NCBI GenBank assembly: GCA_045546175.1
Contig: JAZQCI010000065.1
Span: 1 to 23,293 of the forward strand
Reading direction: 5' to 3'
Source: CAG-791 sp045546175
GTDB lineage: Bacteria > Bacillota > Clostridia > Lachnospirales > Lachnospiraceae
Length of the DNA stretch: 23,293 bases
The position numbers and the translations under genes are program-made. The notes under the pieces were generated by a model, which had not been told where the DNA came from, searched no databases, and saw only the letters and a program-made list of their open reading frames with translations. Shown piece by piece: positions 7,328-15,969 of the stretch. Position 1 is the stretch's first letter. Each line of letters begins with the position of its first letter.

Positions 7328-7519
7328 ATGGAGGAATACGGCATTCCACGTGAAGAAATCTTCGTGATCACGAAGATTTATCCGAACCAGTTCTCTGATC
7401 CCGAAGCCGCGATCGACATGGCACTGGAAAAACTGGATCTGTTCGGGTTTGAACTTACGGAGGAGGAGATGGCGGCGATCGGCGCCTTAGACCGCAATGA
7501 AAAGCACGACTGGTATTAA
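7328..7519 (+). pseudogene. aldo/keto reductase remnant with large internal deletion
   Basis: This 63-residue frame joins two distant parts of an aldo/keto reductase. Residues 1-38 (GIPREEIFVITKIYPNQF then DMALEKLDL) match the region after the catalytic Asp/Tyr. Residues 39-63 (FELTEEEMAAIGALDRNEKHDWY) match the extreme C-terminus. The N-terminal strand with catalytic Asp and Tyr and roughly 170 central residues with Lys, His and most of the barrel are gone, so no activity is possible. An AGGAGG site 7 nt before the ATG is retained, and the reading frame is intact across the junction. It lies 18 nt after the hydrolase gene. Confidence 0.75.
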
Positions 7520-7540
7520 TACCCGCAGGCAGCCAAAATA

Positions 7541-8266
7541 TTATTTGCAGTAGATTTCAATAGCCTTGGACGCAAATACCGCTGTGCCTTCCCCGCCAAA
7601 CCTGTCAATGTTGGTTGTGAAGTCACCGCCTCCGGCGTACATCTTTCCAAGGCCGCTCAGGATCTCCTTCGTGCAGGTGTACATGTGCTCCGTGATATAA
7701 TCCTGCAGTTTCTTTACCAGTGCCTGTGCCTCTCCGGATCCGGGATCCGTATTCCGCATCTGTCCGAATTCTCCGAAAATGTCGATCATGCCCTGATAAA
7801 CTTTCTGATCCTCTTCCTTTGTCCGGCCTTTGGTTTTTTCCTCAAATTCTTTATAGGCAGATGTTTTGCCCCAGGAAGCCTTTGCCTGCGCGGCATACTC
7901 GTCTATTTTGCTTGTATCAAATGCGTCAAAATTCATTTTTCTCACCCCCAATAGTTTGATTCCCTTCGCAAGGTCGATCAGGTTCTCGATGTGCTCCTTT
8001 TTCAGCGTAAGGAGCTCAATCTGCTGCTCCAGAGCCTTGCGCCTGTCAAAATCCGGACTGCCGATGATCTCTTTGATGTCCTTCAAGGGGAATTCCAGTT
8101 CCCTGAAGAGCAGAATCTGCTGCAGGGTCTCCAGCGCTGCATCGTCATATAGCCGATAGCCCGCCTCCGTAAATTTTGCCGGATGAAGCAGCCCGATCTT
8201 GTCGTAATACTGAAGGGTGCGTATACTCACGCCTGTCAGTTTACTCACTTCATTTACAGTCATCAT
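7541..8266 (-). CDS. MerR-family regulator with TipAS ligand-binding domain
   Basis: The 241-residue protein has the MerR winged helix at residues 1-70 (MTVNEVSKLTGVSIRTLQYYDKIGLL ... GYRLYDDAALETLQQI), a dimerising coiled coil at about 75-110, and a C-terminal TipAS-type domain at about 120-241 (AQAKASWGKTSAYKEFEEKT, then YITEHMYTCTKEILSGLGKMY, then GGEGTAVFASKAIEIYC). TipAL and Mta are the characterised relatives and sense small, often toxic, organic molecules. GGGAGG lies 9 nt before the ATG. The promoter upstream has the 19-bp spacer typical of MerR control, so the gene is probably autoregulated. It converges on the aldo/keto reductase remnant. Confidence 0.92.
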   Translation of the reverse strand: MMTVNEVSKLTGVSIRTLQYYDKIGLLHPAKFTEAGYRLYDDAALETLQQILLFRELEFPLKDIKEIIGSPDFDRRKALEQQIELLTLKKEHIENLIDLAKGIKLLGVRKMNFDAFDTSKIDEYAAQAKASWGKTSAYKEFEEKTKGRTKEEDQKVYQGMIDIFGEFGQMRNTDPGSGEAQALVKKLQDYITEHMYTCTKEILSGLGKMYAGGGDFTTNIDRFGGEGTAVFASKAIEIYCK

Positions 8267-8297
8267 AGTTTCCTGCCTCCCTTGCCTTGGTGCCTTA

Positions 8298-8328
8298 ACT
8301 TTAAACTATGACGTTACGTAGGGGTCAA
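8298..8328 (-). promoter_or_regulatory. MerR-type promoter and operator of the TipAS regulator
   Basis: On the minus strand TTGACC (8328-8323) and TAAAGT (8303-8298) are separated by 19 bp, two longer than optimal. The spacer holds the CCCTACGTAACGTCATAG dyad, close to the known TipA/Mta operators. MerR proteins twist such promoters to activate them. Confidence 0.82.
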
Positions 8329-8422
8329 TACTTTTTTGAAAAAATGTCAAAAAATCAGTTTAAGAGAGAGCTTATCAATTTGTATTGCATACTCGCCATA
8401 TTCTGTCTCCTCCAATATCTGT

Positions 8423-8755
8423 CTATGTAGTTAAAACCCTGATTCCCCAATATAAAGCACCAATGATCGCCGAAACCGGTATAGCGAGCAGAATCAGCTT
8501 CAGCATCTTCCATCGTTTTACATGAACACTGTGCCATGTATCGTTCAAATCTTCCATCCCCGGTATAATCCACCAGTCAGACATGGCTACCCATATGGTG
8601 TCAATCACAAGCCAGTCAAAAAACTCCGCTCCCAGGAACAGGACATAAAACTGCCAGCAGCAGCTAAAATATGTTTGCGCTCCATTGACGCACAGGATCA
8701 CAAATATCCAGATAGTCTGAAATGAGCATTGGCAAAACTGCCTGTTTGGGATTAG
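8423..8755 (-). pseudogene. membrane protein remnant, N-terminally truncated
   Basis: An open frame of about 110 codons runs from a stop at 8755-8753 to the stop at 8423. No ATG with a ribosome binding site is present; the first possible start is a GTG at 8701 in the middle of a hydrophobic run. The product has hydrophobic segments (TIWIFVILC, FYVLFLGAEFFDWLVIDTIWV, LILLAIPVSAIIGALYW) and a polar stretch DWWIIPGMEDLNDTWHSVHVK. It resembles the C-terminal half of small multi-pass membrane proteins of Firmicutes, without a known function. Lack of a start and of the first helices suggests a decayed gene. A GTG-initiated small protein is possible but less likely. Confidence 0.45.
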
Positions 8756-8800
8756 AATAAGTCTTGTTATAATTTTTCATCGCAAGTTAAATTTTAACAC

Positions 8801-8848
8801 AAAAAGAAGGACCACAGGCTCTTTATGAACCTGCGGTCCTTCTTTTTT
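8801..8848 (-). terminator. terminator after the carbohydrate operon
   Basis: A long stem pairs 8847-8830 with 8818-8801, with a G-U pair on the minus strand and an 11-nt loop. It is flanked by A-rich and T-rich arms. It lies 35 nt beyond the last GH13 gene and can work in both directions. Confidence 0.9.
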
Positions 8849-8882
8849 GGGCCATTCTTTTTTCACAGCCCCTTTTACCAAT

Positions 8883-10520
8883 TCATTCTTTTCCAAAACA
8901 TTTTTTGCCCAAGACCATGAAGCTCTGCGCGCCAAGCCGCAGCTGTCCCTGCCGCACACTGCCTTCGCCGATCTGTAGTAATATCCGGCTCTCCCCGAAG
9001 CAATACGAAGTCTCTGAAGAGGTACCGGCAGCTGCTCTCAGCTTTTCTGTCAGCATGGACAGGGGCAGAGCAACTTCCCTGCCGGCCGGATTTACGGCGA
9101 TGACAATCTGTCCCCGCCGGTATACGAATGGTCTTCCGCCATTCTCATCATACAGCACTTCAAAGGGAGTATCCGCCTGCAGGTCCTCTTCCTGTGTCCG
9201 CAGCGCGGTAAGGCGCCGCACCAGGTTCAGCAGGGATTCGGGATCCTGTTCCTGGGCCTCTACCGTCGGCGCATCCTCTGCGGCGTCGACAGGCAGATAG
9301 AGGTCTGCGGACAGGCCTTTGGAGAAGCCCAAATTGGGGCTCTTATCCCACTGCATGGGTGTCCTGCTGCCGGTTCGGGTATATCCGCCTTCCTTCGTGG
9401 GCAGCCCGGCGAGGTACCGCATTCCGATTTCATCACCATAATAGATGAACGGAACGCCCGGCATGGTCAGAAGAAAGGCATAGGCCAGTTTCAGCTCCCG
9501 CATGTCCAGCCTGTAGGACGGACGGGGTGTGTCATGGTTGCAGGTCAGCATGCTCACGTAGCCGCTGCCCCGGCTGGCTTCATATTTTGGCAGATAGTCC
9601 GCCAGAAATCGTCCGATGTCGCCCTTGCCGTCTTTTCGGAAGTAGCTGTGATCCTCGCCGTCCTGTCTGCTCTCATAATCGCGCATAAGCGAATTGTAAC
9701 CGTTGCCCGGCCAGTCCAGATAGAAATCCATGTCAAATCCGGCACTGCAAATAGCCCTTTCCTGGTCATTCCACTCCGCCACCACAGCTGCTTCCGGATA
9801 ATCCTCCAGCACGGTAAGCAGGTCTCGCCACACCCGACAGGTGCCGGATTTTGCCTCATCATCATTTTTGACAAGGGAAGCTGCCATGTCCACGCGGAAT
9901 CCGTCACACCCGTGAGAGAGCCAGAACCGCATGATATCCTTGACGGCCTCGCGGGTCGCAAGCGGAGCCGCGTCTTCTGTCCCATTCTGCCAGTTCTCCT
10001 TCGGATTTAAGAAACCGTAGTTCAGGGCAGGCTGGCACTTGAAGAAATTCAGCATGTAGACACCGTTGCGCTCACACTCACCGCCGATATAGGGATAGCC
10101 GGCGATGCCGCGGATCCAGTAATCCGTCCATATATAGCGCCCGGAGTATTCATTGGGCGCGGCTCTGCCGCTCTCCCGAAACCACGCATGCTCCTCTGAC
10201 GTGTGGCCGGGCACCAGGTCCAGCAGAACCCGGATTCCCCGGGCGTGTGCCTCATCGAACAGTCTGTACAGATCTTCATTGGTGCCGTAGCGCGCCGCGG
10301 TTTTCATATAATCGCGCACATCATATCCGGCATCTTTGAAGGGAGAATCGAAACAGGGATTGATCCACAGGGCATTGCAGCCCAGGCTCCGGATATAATC
10401 CAGTTTTTCGATGATCCCCTGAAAATCTCCGATGCCGTCACCGTTTGAATCATAGAAGGACTGCGGGTAAATCTCGTAAAACACTGCGGTCTTCAGCCAC
10501 TCGGGCAGCGGTCTGCTCAT
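8883..10520 (-). CDS. GH13 alpha-glucosidase (oligo-1,6-glucosidase type), cytoplasmic
   Basis: The enzyme belongs to glycoside hydrolase family 13 and should hydrolyse alpha-glucosidic bonds in imported maltodextrins or isomalto-oligosaccharides. It is about 545 residues with no signal peptide, so it acts in the cytoplasm. Numbered from the first of two adjacent ATGs, the family regions are visible: DLVPGHTSEEH (102-112), GFRVDMAAS with nucleophile Asp212, VVAEW with acid/base Glu250, and CNHDTPR with Asp331. SNGDGIGDFQG near 26-36 is the calcium-type loop. The second ATG (10520) is preferred because AAGGAGG lies 6 nt before it. It is the last gene of the operon, 26 nt after the amylase. Exact specificity cannot be set by eye. 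Confidence 0.88.
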   Translation of the reverse strand: MSRPLPEWLKTAVFYEIYPQSFYDSNGDGIGDFQGIIEKLDYIRSLGCNALWINPCFDSPFKDAGYDVRDYMKTAARYGTNEDLYRLFDEAHARGIRVLLDLVPGHTSEEHAWFRESGRAAPNEYSGRYIWTDYWIRGIAGYPYIGGECERNGVYMLNFFKCQPALNYGFLNPKENWQNGTEDAAPLATREAVKDIMRFWLSHGCDGFRVDMAASLVKNDDEAKSGTCRVWRDLLTVLEDYPEAAVVAEWNDQERAICSAGFDMDFYLDWPGNGYNSLMRDYESRQDGEDHSYFRKDGKGDIGRFLADYLPKYEASRGSGYVSMLTCNHDTPRPSYRLDMRELKLAYAFLLTMPGVPFIYYGDEIGMRYLAGLPTKEGGYTRTGSRTPMQWDKSPNLGFSKGLSADLYLPVDAAEDAPTVEAQEQDPESLLNLVRRLTALRTQEEDLQADTPFEVLYDENGGRPFVYRRGQIVIAVNPAGREVALPLSMLTEKLRAAAGTSSETSYCFGESRILLQIGEGSVRQGQLRLGAQSFMVLGKKCFGKE

Positions 10521-10546
10521 CATTCTCCTCCTTGCGAAAAAATCAG

Positions 10547-12247
10547 TTATGGTGTCAAAATTGCAATGCCATGTGCAGGAAGTGTCAGCACGCCGTCGTT
10601 CAGCGCCGCCTTCTCTCCTCCGGTTTCAAGTTCATCTGAAAGCGTGCTGTATTTCTCTGCCGCTTCTTTTGGAAGCGTCAGACTGACACTCTCCTCGCCG
10701 GCATTAATCGCGATGAGCACACTGCTCTGATCATCCACGATCCGCTCAAAGACAGCCGCAGTTTCAGTACGCATGGCCTGCACTTCCCGCGTCCTGCCCC
10801 GTGCTATCTCCGGGTAGGTGTTCCGAATGCGGATCCCGTTTCGGACGTAGGTCCACACGGATGCAGGGTCTTCGATCTGCTCGGCAAGGCTGCCGAATTT
10901 AGCCTGCTGGGGGTCCATGCCGTCCGGGCCCTGACACATCCCACCGGCGGAGGCATCGCTCTCCCAGGGCATCGGTGCGCGTTTGTTTTCGTCCTTGCCG
11001 GAGCCTTTGAGCCCCAACTCCTCGCCGTAGTACAGAAAGGCGTTTCCGGGCATGAGCAGGTTCAGGGCCTGGGCGAACTTGGTCTTCGTGCCGTCGTCGT
11101 AAGCATAATAACCTGTGCTGCGTGCCATGTCGTGGTTGGTGTAGAAAGGCGCGTTCACATATTCCGCTGAATATTCCGCGAACAGCGACTCCTCCGCCTC
11201 CATGGCCTCAATGTAGGCGGCCGGTCCGCGCGAACCGCGGACCACATTCGCGATGATCCCGTCCTGTCCCGCGAAGGCGAAATCAAACAGAGAATCCAGT
11301 CCGCTTTCATAGTAACGTGCGTAAACCTGCTGGCTCTCCCAGGCCTCTCCCACCAGATAGGCCTCCGGATTGACCGCCTTGACCAAGTCGTTGAACCAGG
11401 ACAGAAACGCAATGCTCTGCTCATGACTTTCCGTGTAATAGGATGTCACCGCATCCAGGCGGAATCCATCCACCCCCTTATCCAGCCAGAAGCGGATGAT
11501 CTGCTCCAGCTCGCCGCGAACGGTACTGCTGTCAAGATTTAAGTCAGGCATGCCGGACCAGAAGCGCGCCTCATAGAACCAGCCGGTATCGCCCAGCGGC
11601 TCAAAGCCGTTCAGCTTAGTATCCGCATAATTGTAATATCCCAGGAAGGGGCATTCCTTCTCAAAATCCTCTGTCAGTCCCTCCGCTGGCGCATGTTCGG
11701 CAAGATATTCCGCCGCGGCCTGAAACCAGGGATGGTCTACAGACGTGTGATTGACAGGCAGATCCAGAATCAGCCGGATCCCCCGCTCATGGCAGGCCGC
11801 CAGCAGCTCATCGAAATCTTCCATCGTTCCGTACCGGGGATCAATGGCCATATAATCTGTCACATCGTATTTGTGATAGGTAGGCGAGGGAAAAACCGGC
11901 ATCATCCAGATCTGCGAGCAGTCCAGGTCTCCCGCGGTCTGCGGATCGCCGTCACCGATATAGTCCAGCTTACGGGTCAGTCCCTTCAGGTCGCCGATGC
12001 CATCACCATCGCTGTCATAGAAGGAATAAACGAAGACTTCATACGTCGTGCGGTACTTATCCGTGGGATACACTGCCGCCAGCAGCGGCACCGTCTGCTC
12101 CTCATCGGAAGCGATTACATCCCCGCCCGCCGCTGCTCCCCGCATAACTCCGTCAGTTATGCCCGTGCCGCAGGCCGCGCAGGCCAGGGCGAGTGCCAGA
12201 ACCGCCGTGCAGGCCAGTCCTCTTGCTGCAATCTCTTTCTTTTTCAT
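10547..12247 (-). CDS. GH13 alpha-amylase-like lipoprotein
   Basis: This 566-residue GH13 protein should cut alpha-glucans at the cell surface and supply oligosaccharides to the transporter. The start MKKKEIAARG leads a hydrophobic stretch ending LALACAACGTG; Cys23 or Cys26 is the probable lipidation site, though neither has a perfect lipobox. GH13 regions are intact: the DSDGDGIGD calcium loop (78-86), LDLPVNHTS (161-169), GFRLDAVTSY with nucleophile Asp265, VGEAWE with acid/base Glu301, and TNHDMAR with Asp373. The ATG at 12247 is chosen because it begins the signal peptide; an open extension upstream runs into the GH35 gene. The ribosome binding site (GAAGG) is weak and close, so coupling to GH35, 56 nt upstream, may matter. 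Confidence 0.87.
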   Translation of the reverse strand: MKKKEIAARGLACTAVLALALACAACGTGITDGVMRGAAAGGDVIASDEEQTVPLLAAVYPTDKYRTTYEVFVYSFYDSDGDGIGDLKGLTRKLDYIGDGDPQTAGDLDCSQIWMMPVFPSPTYHKYDVTDYMAIDPRYGTMEDFDELLAACHERGIRLILDLPVNHTSVDHPWFQAAAEYLAEHAPAEGLTEDFEKECPFLGYYNYADTKLNGFEPLGDTGWFYEARFWSGMPDLNLDSSTVRGELEQIIRFWLDKGVDGFRLDAVTSYYTESHEQSIAFLSWFNDLVKAVNPEAYLVGEAWESQQVYARYYESGLDSLFDFAFAGQDGIIANVVRGSRGPAAYIEAMEAEESLFAEYSAEYVNAPFYTNHDMARSTGYYAYDDGTKTKFAQALNLLMPGNAFLYYGEELGLKGSGKDENKRAPMPWESDASAGGMCQGPDGMDPQQAKFGSLAEQIEDPASVWTYVRNGIRIRNTYPEIARGRTREVQAMRTETAAVFERIVDDQSSVLIAINAGEESVSLTLPKEAAEKYSTLSDELETGGEKAALNDGVLTLPAHGIAILTP

Positions 12248-12303
12248 CCTTCGCCGTCTCACTTTCTTCTGTGACTCTGTGTCAAAAACCCACAGGATCA
12301 AGT

Positions 12304-14844
12304 TTACATTCGCAACGGTACCTGCCATACACAGGCAGTCCGGATCCGCTCGATTCGGCATGCCCGTCCCTTCACCAGCCCCGGCCATTTCTGCAGATAA
12401 ACCGGTGTATCCTGCGTGAGAGGTTCGATCTCGATCTGCCCATCGAAAGTAAGCTTAGAATGCACATCCTGCCGGCCCGCCTTTACAAAATTCGAGAGGT
12501 CGATCTCCCAGTCCTGACCGGTGTAGTAATTGTCGGCGACAAGTTTCATGCCGTCCTTGACCAGCGGATTGGATACGCTCTCTTCTCCGCCATTCTCCGC
12601 TCTGTACAGTTCAGCCTTATTGCCCGCATATTCGATCCGGACCAGCGCCGAGGTCAGGCTCACGTGCCTGCTCTGTCCGGAATCTTCCGATTCAGTCTGT
12701 TCGGCGTCCACCTCCGCGTGAATTGAGTAGAAGGCTTTCCGGCAGGTCTTCGGCTCTACGCTCTCTTCCGGCACGCAATTCTCCCGGCCGCATGGTCCGT
12801 CCATGATCTCACCCCATCGTACCTGCACGGGAACATTAAATTCCTTCACACTCTGATATTCTGCAAAAGTCTCATTGCCCGCATACAGTGCCTTCTTCGA
12901 TTCAGTCTCCGCACGACCGGCGCTGACTTTTTCAAAACCGGCAGGACAGGTATCCAGATCCGGATAGACTTTGAAGCGGAGTCGGGCTCCGCCGGACTGT
13001 TCCACCCGCAGCAGCAGGCTGATCTTTCCGTCCTTCTCCGTGACAGCGTCAGCTTCGCTGATCAGCAGATGTTCCCTTCCGTCGATCACAATTCTGGAGG
13101 CGTGCAGGGCTTCCTCCTCCGCCAGGGTGATGATCTTCAGACCGGCCGCCGCGCAATCCGCTGAACTGCCCCGGCCGATCAGGTCATCCGCTGCTTTCAG
13201 ATCGTAATGCACTTCCTCCTTCTGCATGCCCTTAGCATAAAATACGTACGTATTCCGGCCTGAGGCTTTCTGCACACAGGCATTTTGTTGTTCTAAAGCC
13301 CTTTCCTCGGGTGAACCGTGCAGAATGCACAGGGGCACGGCATTCACACTGCGAAGCAGGACCCGGGGACTCAGCCTCAGGTTAAAAGGATAGAAGAAAT
13401 ACTCTCCGTCCCGGATATCCCGGGTGCCGAAATCAGCCAGGATCCGTGTGCTGCCCGCTGCCGTCTGTCCATAAGCCCGCAGCGGCGAGGCCGGGTGGTC
13501 GGCCATCCTGAAACGTCGCTGGTAATTGTTGACGAAGAAGAAACCGGCCGGTGCATTTTCAGACTCTGAACCGGCTGCGCCTGCCGATTCTCCCGCCTGC
13601 TCCGCTTTGGCATTTTCAGGAATGCCGACGGGTTTCCCGCACCGTACAGCCGTGCGCAGGGAGGTGAGATCATCCGCATCCGCCGCGTTACCCGGTTGGG
13701 GAATGTACTTCGTTCTGCACAGTACATCTTCATAGTCATGCACGAAATAAGCAAGCATACGGATACGCCGGAAGGTGTCGGTGATCTGCCCGTATTCCCG
13801 CAGCGGAGCATTGAAATCGTAAGAGCGCACCGGCAGATCATTCGGGTAACCGGTCTCCCTGGATTCCTGCAGCGTTGTCAGCCGGCCCTCCGGATTGGTC
13901 CCTCCGTGATACATGTAGTATCCCAGCAGGTTGCAGCCGCTGCCCAGCTTGACCATGGACATGGCCGCAATATCATCCGCCGATGCGATCGGTCTTCTGT
14001 GTCCTGTTACCTGCAGGCCGCCGCCCAACTCTGCCGTCAGGTAGGGGAAGCGGTTCATGTCAAAGGTAATGCCCTCGCCCAGTCCGTAATCCGATCCGAT
14101 GCCGTGATCATTCCGCTCCGCCGTAAACACATAGTTGGCACTGGGCTCGATCTCCGTGATCCGCTGATCCCACGGTGCCTCGCAGTAGCCGCCCATCACC
14201 GGCAGCATGCCGCCGGTCACGGCCCCGCCCCAGCCTGTTGCCGTGTAGATCGGCACATGATAGCCGATCTGCTGCGCGGTGCGGAGGAGGGTAGCCATGT
14301 GCATCTCGCCCTCGTCGCCCGTCAGACCGCCGCAGTGGCCGAATTCGTTTTCAATCTGCACGCCGATCACCGGCCCGCCATCCCTCAGGAGCAGGCCCTG
14401 CACCTGCTCGTACACCATGCGGTACCAGCGATCCACTTCCAGCAGGTACCCGGGATCATTGGAACGCAGACGGAAGGCACCGCTTTTCTCCAGCTCCACC
14501 ATCCAGTCCGGGAAGCCGCCGTTTCGCACCTCTCCGTGAATCCACGGCCCGATCCGGAGCAGACAATGCAGGCCGCATCCGGCCACAAGCTCCAGAAAAG
14601 CCCGCAGGTCCTTTCCGCCGGAGAAGTCCGGCTCACCCTTTACTTCCTCGTGATGGATCCAGATGCTGTAGCAGGAAACCAGATCCACGCCGCCCGCCTT
14701 CATCTTCAGAAGCTCCGCCTCCCAGCGGTCTGCCGGCACGCGGCTGTAATGAATCTCGCCCATCACCGGAAACCATGGCTGTCCGTCTACGGTAAGATAC
14801 TGTGCTGTGAATCCGATGCTGCTCTTGGGTGTCAAGTGTTTCAC
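12304..14844 (-). CDS. GH35 beta-galactosidase
   Basis: The 846-residue protein is a glycoside hydrolase family 35 enzyme that releases terminal beta-galactose. The N-terminal barrel shows GEIHYSRVPADRW (29-41), LLRIGPWIHGEVRNGG (95-110), FPDWM, and VQIENEFG with the acid/base Glu167. The nucleophile is probably Glu272 in LTAELGGG. Several C-terminal beta domains follow. It is longer than typical bacterial GH35 enzymes of about 600 residues. There is no signal peptide, so it should work inside the cell on imported oligosaccharides. Start is GTG at 14844, 7 nt after AGAGGA. A terminator stem sits directly upstream, between lacI and this gene. Its place among alpha-glucan genes is unusual. Confidence 0.9.
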   Translation of the reverse strand: MKHLTPKSSIGFTAQYLTVDGQPWFPVMGEIHYSRVPADRWEAELLKMKAGGVDLVSCYSIWIHHEEVKGEPDFSGGKDLRAFLELVAGCGLHCLLRIGPWIHGEVRNGGFPDWMVELEKSGAFRLRSNDPGYLLEVDRWYRMVYEQVQGLLLRDGGPVIGVQIENEFGHCGGLTGDEGEMHMATLLRTAQQIGYHVPIYTATGWGGAVTGGMLPVMGGYCEAPWDQRITEIEPSANYVFTAERNDHGIGSDYGLGEGITFDMNRFPYLTAELGGGLQVTGHRRPIASADDIAAMSMVKLGSGCNLLGYYMYHGGTNPEGRLTTLQESRETGYPNDLPVRSYDFNAPLREYGQITDTFRRIRMLAYFVHDYEDVLCRTKYIPQPGNAADADDLTSLRTAVRCGKPVGIPENAKAEQAGESAGAAGSESENAPAGFFFVNNYQRRFRMADHPASPLRAYGQTAAGSTRILADFGTRDIRDGEYFFYPFNLRLSPRVLLRSVNAVPLCILHGSPEERALEQQNACVQKASGRNTYVFYAKGMQKEEVHYDLKAADDLIGRGSSADCAAAGLKIITLAEEEALHASRIVIDGREHLLISEADAVTEKDGKISLLLRVEQSGGARLRFKVYPDLDTCPAGFEKVSAGRAETESKKALYAGNETFAEYQSVKEFNVPVQVRWGEIMDGPCGRENCVPEESVEPKTCRKAFYSIHAEVDAEQTESEDSGQSRHVSLTSALVRIEYAGNKAELYRAENGGEESVSNPLVKDGMKLVADNYYTGQDWEIDLSNFVKAGRQDVHSKLTFDGQIEIEPLTQDTPVYLQKWPGLVKGRACRIERIRTACVWQVPLRM

Positions 14845-14858
14845 ATAATTATCCTCTT

Positions 14859-14902
14859 AAAAAGCCGGCAGCGGATGGTCCTTCCGGATTTCCGATGCCG
14901 GC
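14859..14902 (-). terminator. terminator or attenuator between lacI and GH35
   Basis: On the minus strand 14902-14891 pairs with 14875-14864 (11 of 12 positions), followed by five U at 14863-14859. The U run touches the ribosome binding site of the GH35 gene, so transcription of the three enzyme genes must read through or start within lacI. Confidence 0.8.
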
Positions 14903-14927
14903 ACTGATATTGAATTTATATTGTTAT

Positions 14928-15920
14928 TTATGTTGTGCTCTCGCGCAGAATAATCTGGTAATTGCGCAGGTACTGGTTCTGCACCGGTTCGCCCCGGATC
15001 AGCTTCAGCAGAGTCTGGGCCGCCACTATTCCAAGCTTGGTGTCATCGATATTAATGGCCGTGACCGCCGGGACAGAGTCTGCCAGAAAGCAGCTGTCAT
15101 AGAAGGAAGCCAGTTTTAAATCCTTCGGAATACGGATTCCCTTCTTCCGGCACTGGGACAGCACGGTCTCCGCCAGCTTCTCATCCATGCAAACGATACC
15201 ATCCGCATGCTCCCGCATGGCGCGCGCCAAGATTTCCGGAATTGCTCCGCGGATTTCCGTGTCATAGTAGATCCAGGATTCATCCGCCGCAAGACCAGCT
15301 CTGCGAAAGCCCTCACAGAAGCCTTTGGCGCGGGTCTGCGAAATGATATTCTTCTTCTCGCCGCCGGCAAGCAGCAGTTTTCTGCAGCCCTTGGCAATCA
15401 GGATCGACGTCAGTTCGCTGCAGGCGCCCAGATGATCATTGTCCACCTGCATCACCTCCGGATCCGGTGTGGTTCCGATCACGACAAAGGGAGTGCCGGA
15501 AGCCTTAAGATACTTAATGCACACATCATCCGTCAGTGACCGGGTCAGTATCACACCGTCCACTTTGTGGTTTTCCACACTGCGTCTGAGGTCGGTGACA
15601 TCATCGCCGTTCACCATGGAAATCAGCATGTCATAGCCGTTTTCAGCGGCAACCTCGCTGATGCCGAGCGCGCACCGGTGAAAATATGTCAGGCTGAACA
15701 TTTCATATTCGATCGGACAGACCAAGCCGATATTAAAGGTCTTCTGCGCCGCAAGACTCTGCGCCACCGCGTTCGGTTTGAAATTGTGTTCCTCGATGTA
15801 CTGCAGCACCCGTTCCCGGGTCCTTTCGCTGATCCGGCCTTTGCCGGAGATTGCTCTGGAAACCGTCGTCTTGGAGACGCCGAGCGCCTGTGCCACATCG
15901 CCAATGGTAATGGTGCTCAT
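14928..15920 (-). CDS. LacI-family transcriptional regulator
   Basis: The 330-residue protein starts with the LacI helix-turn-helix and hinge helix (TIGDVAQALGVSKTTVSRAISGKGRIS, then NAVAQSLAAQKTFNIGLV). A periplasmic-binding-protein-like sugar domain follows, with VDGVILTRSL, ADGIVCMDEKLAE and AINIDDTKLGIVAAQTLL. The ATG at 15920 is chosen because it directly precedes the DNA-binding domain; the upstream frame is open but unrelated. It sits 49 bp after malG in the sugar operon and most likely controls it. The two GCAAYCGGTTGC palindromes around the operon promoter fit the central-CG operators of this family. Its effector is probably the imported sugar or a breakdown product. Confidence 0.93.
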   Translation of the reverse strand: MSTITIGDVAQALGVSKTTVSRAISGKGRISERTRERVLQYIEEHNFKPNAVAQSLAAQKTFNIGLVCPIEYEMFSLTYFHRCALGISEVAAENGYDMLISMVNGDDVTDLRRSVENHKVDGVILTRSLTDDVCIKYLKASGTPFVVIGTTPDPEVMQVDNDHLGACSELTSILIAKGCRKLLLAGGEKKNIISQTRAKGFCEGFRRAGLAADESWIYYDTEIRGAIPEILARAMREHADGIVCMDEKLAETVLSQCRKKGIRIPKDLKLASFYDSCFLADSVPAVTAINIDDTKLGIVAAQTLLKLIRGEPVQNQYLRNYQIILRESTT

Positions 15921-15969
15921 TCTGTCTGACCTCAGTAAACCGGGTTCATAACCATCGGTATCCGCCGCC

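Noticed and set aside
8355..8573. A 72-codon minus-strand frame
   Set aside because: It overlaps the membrane protein remnant in another frame and has no hydrophobic or domain pattern of its own.
13696..14907. A 403-codon open frame on the + strand
   Set aside because: It is antisense to the GH35 gene, including its catalytic region, and has shadow-like composition.
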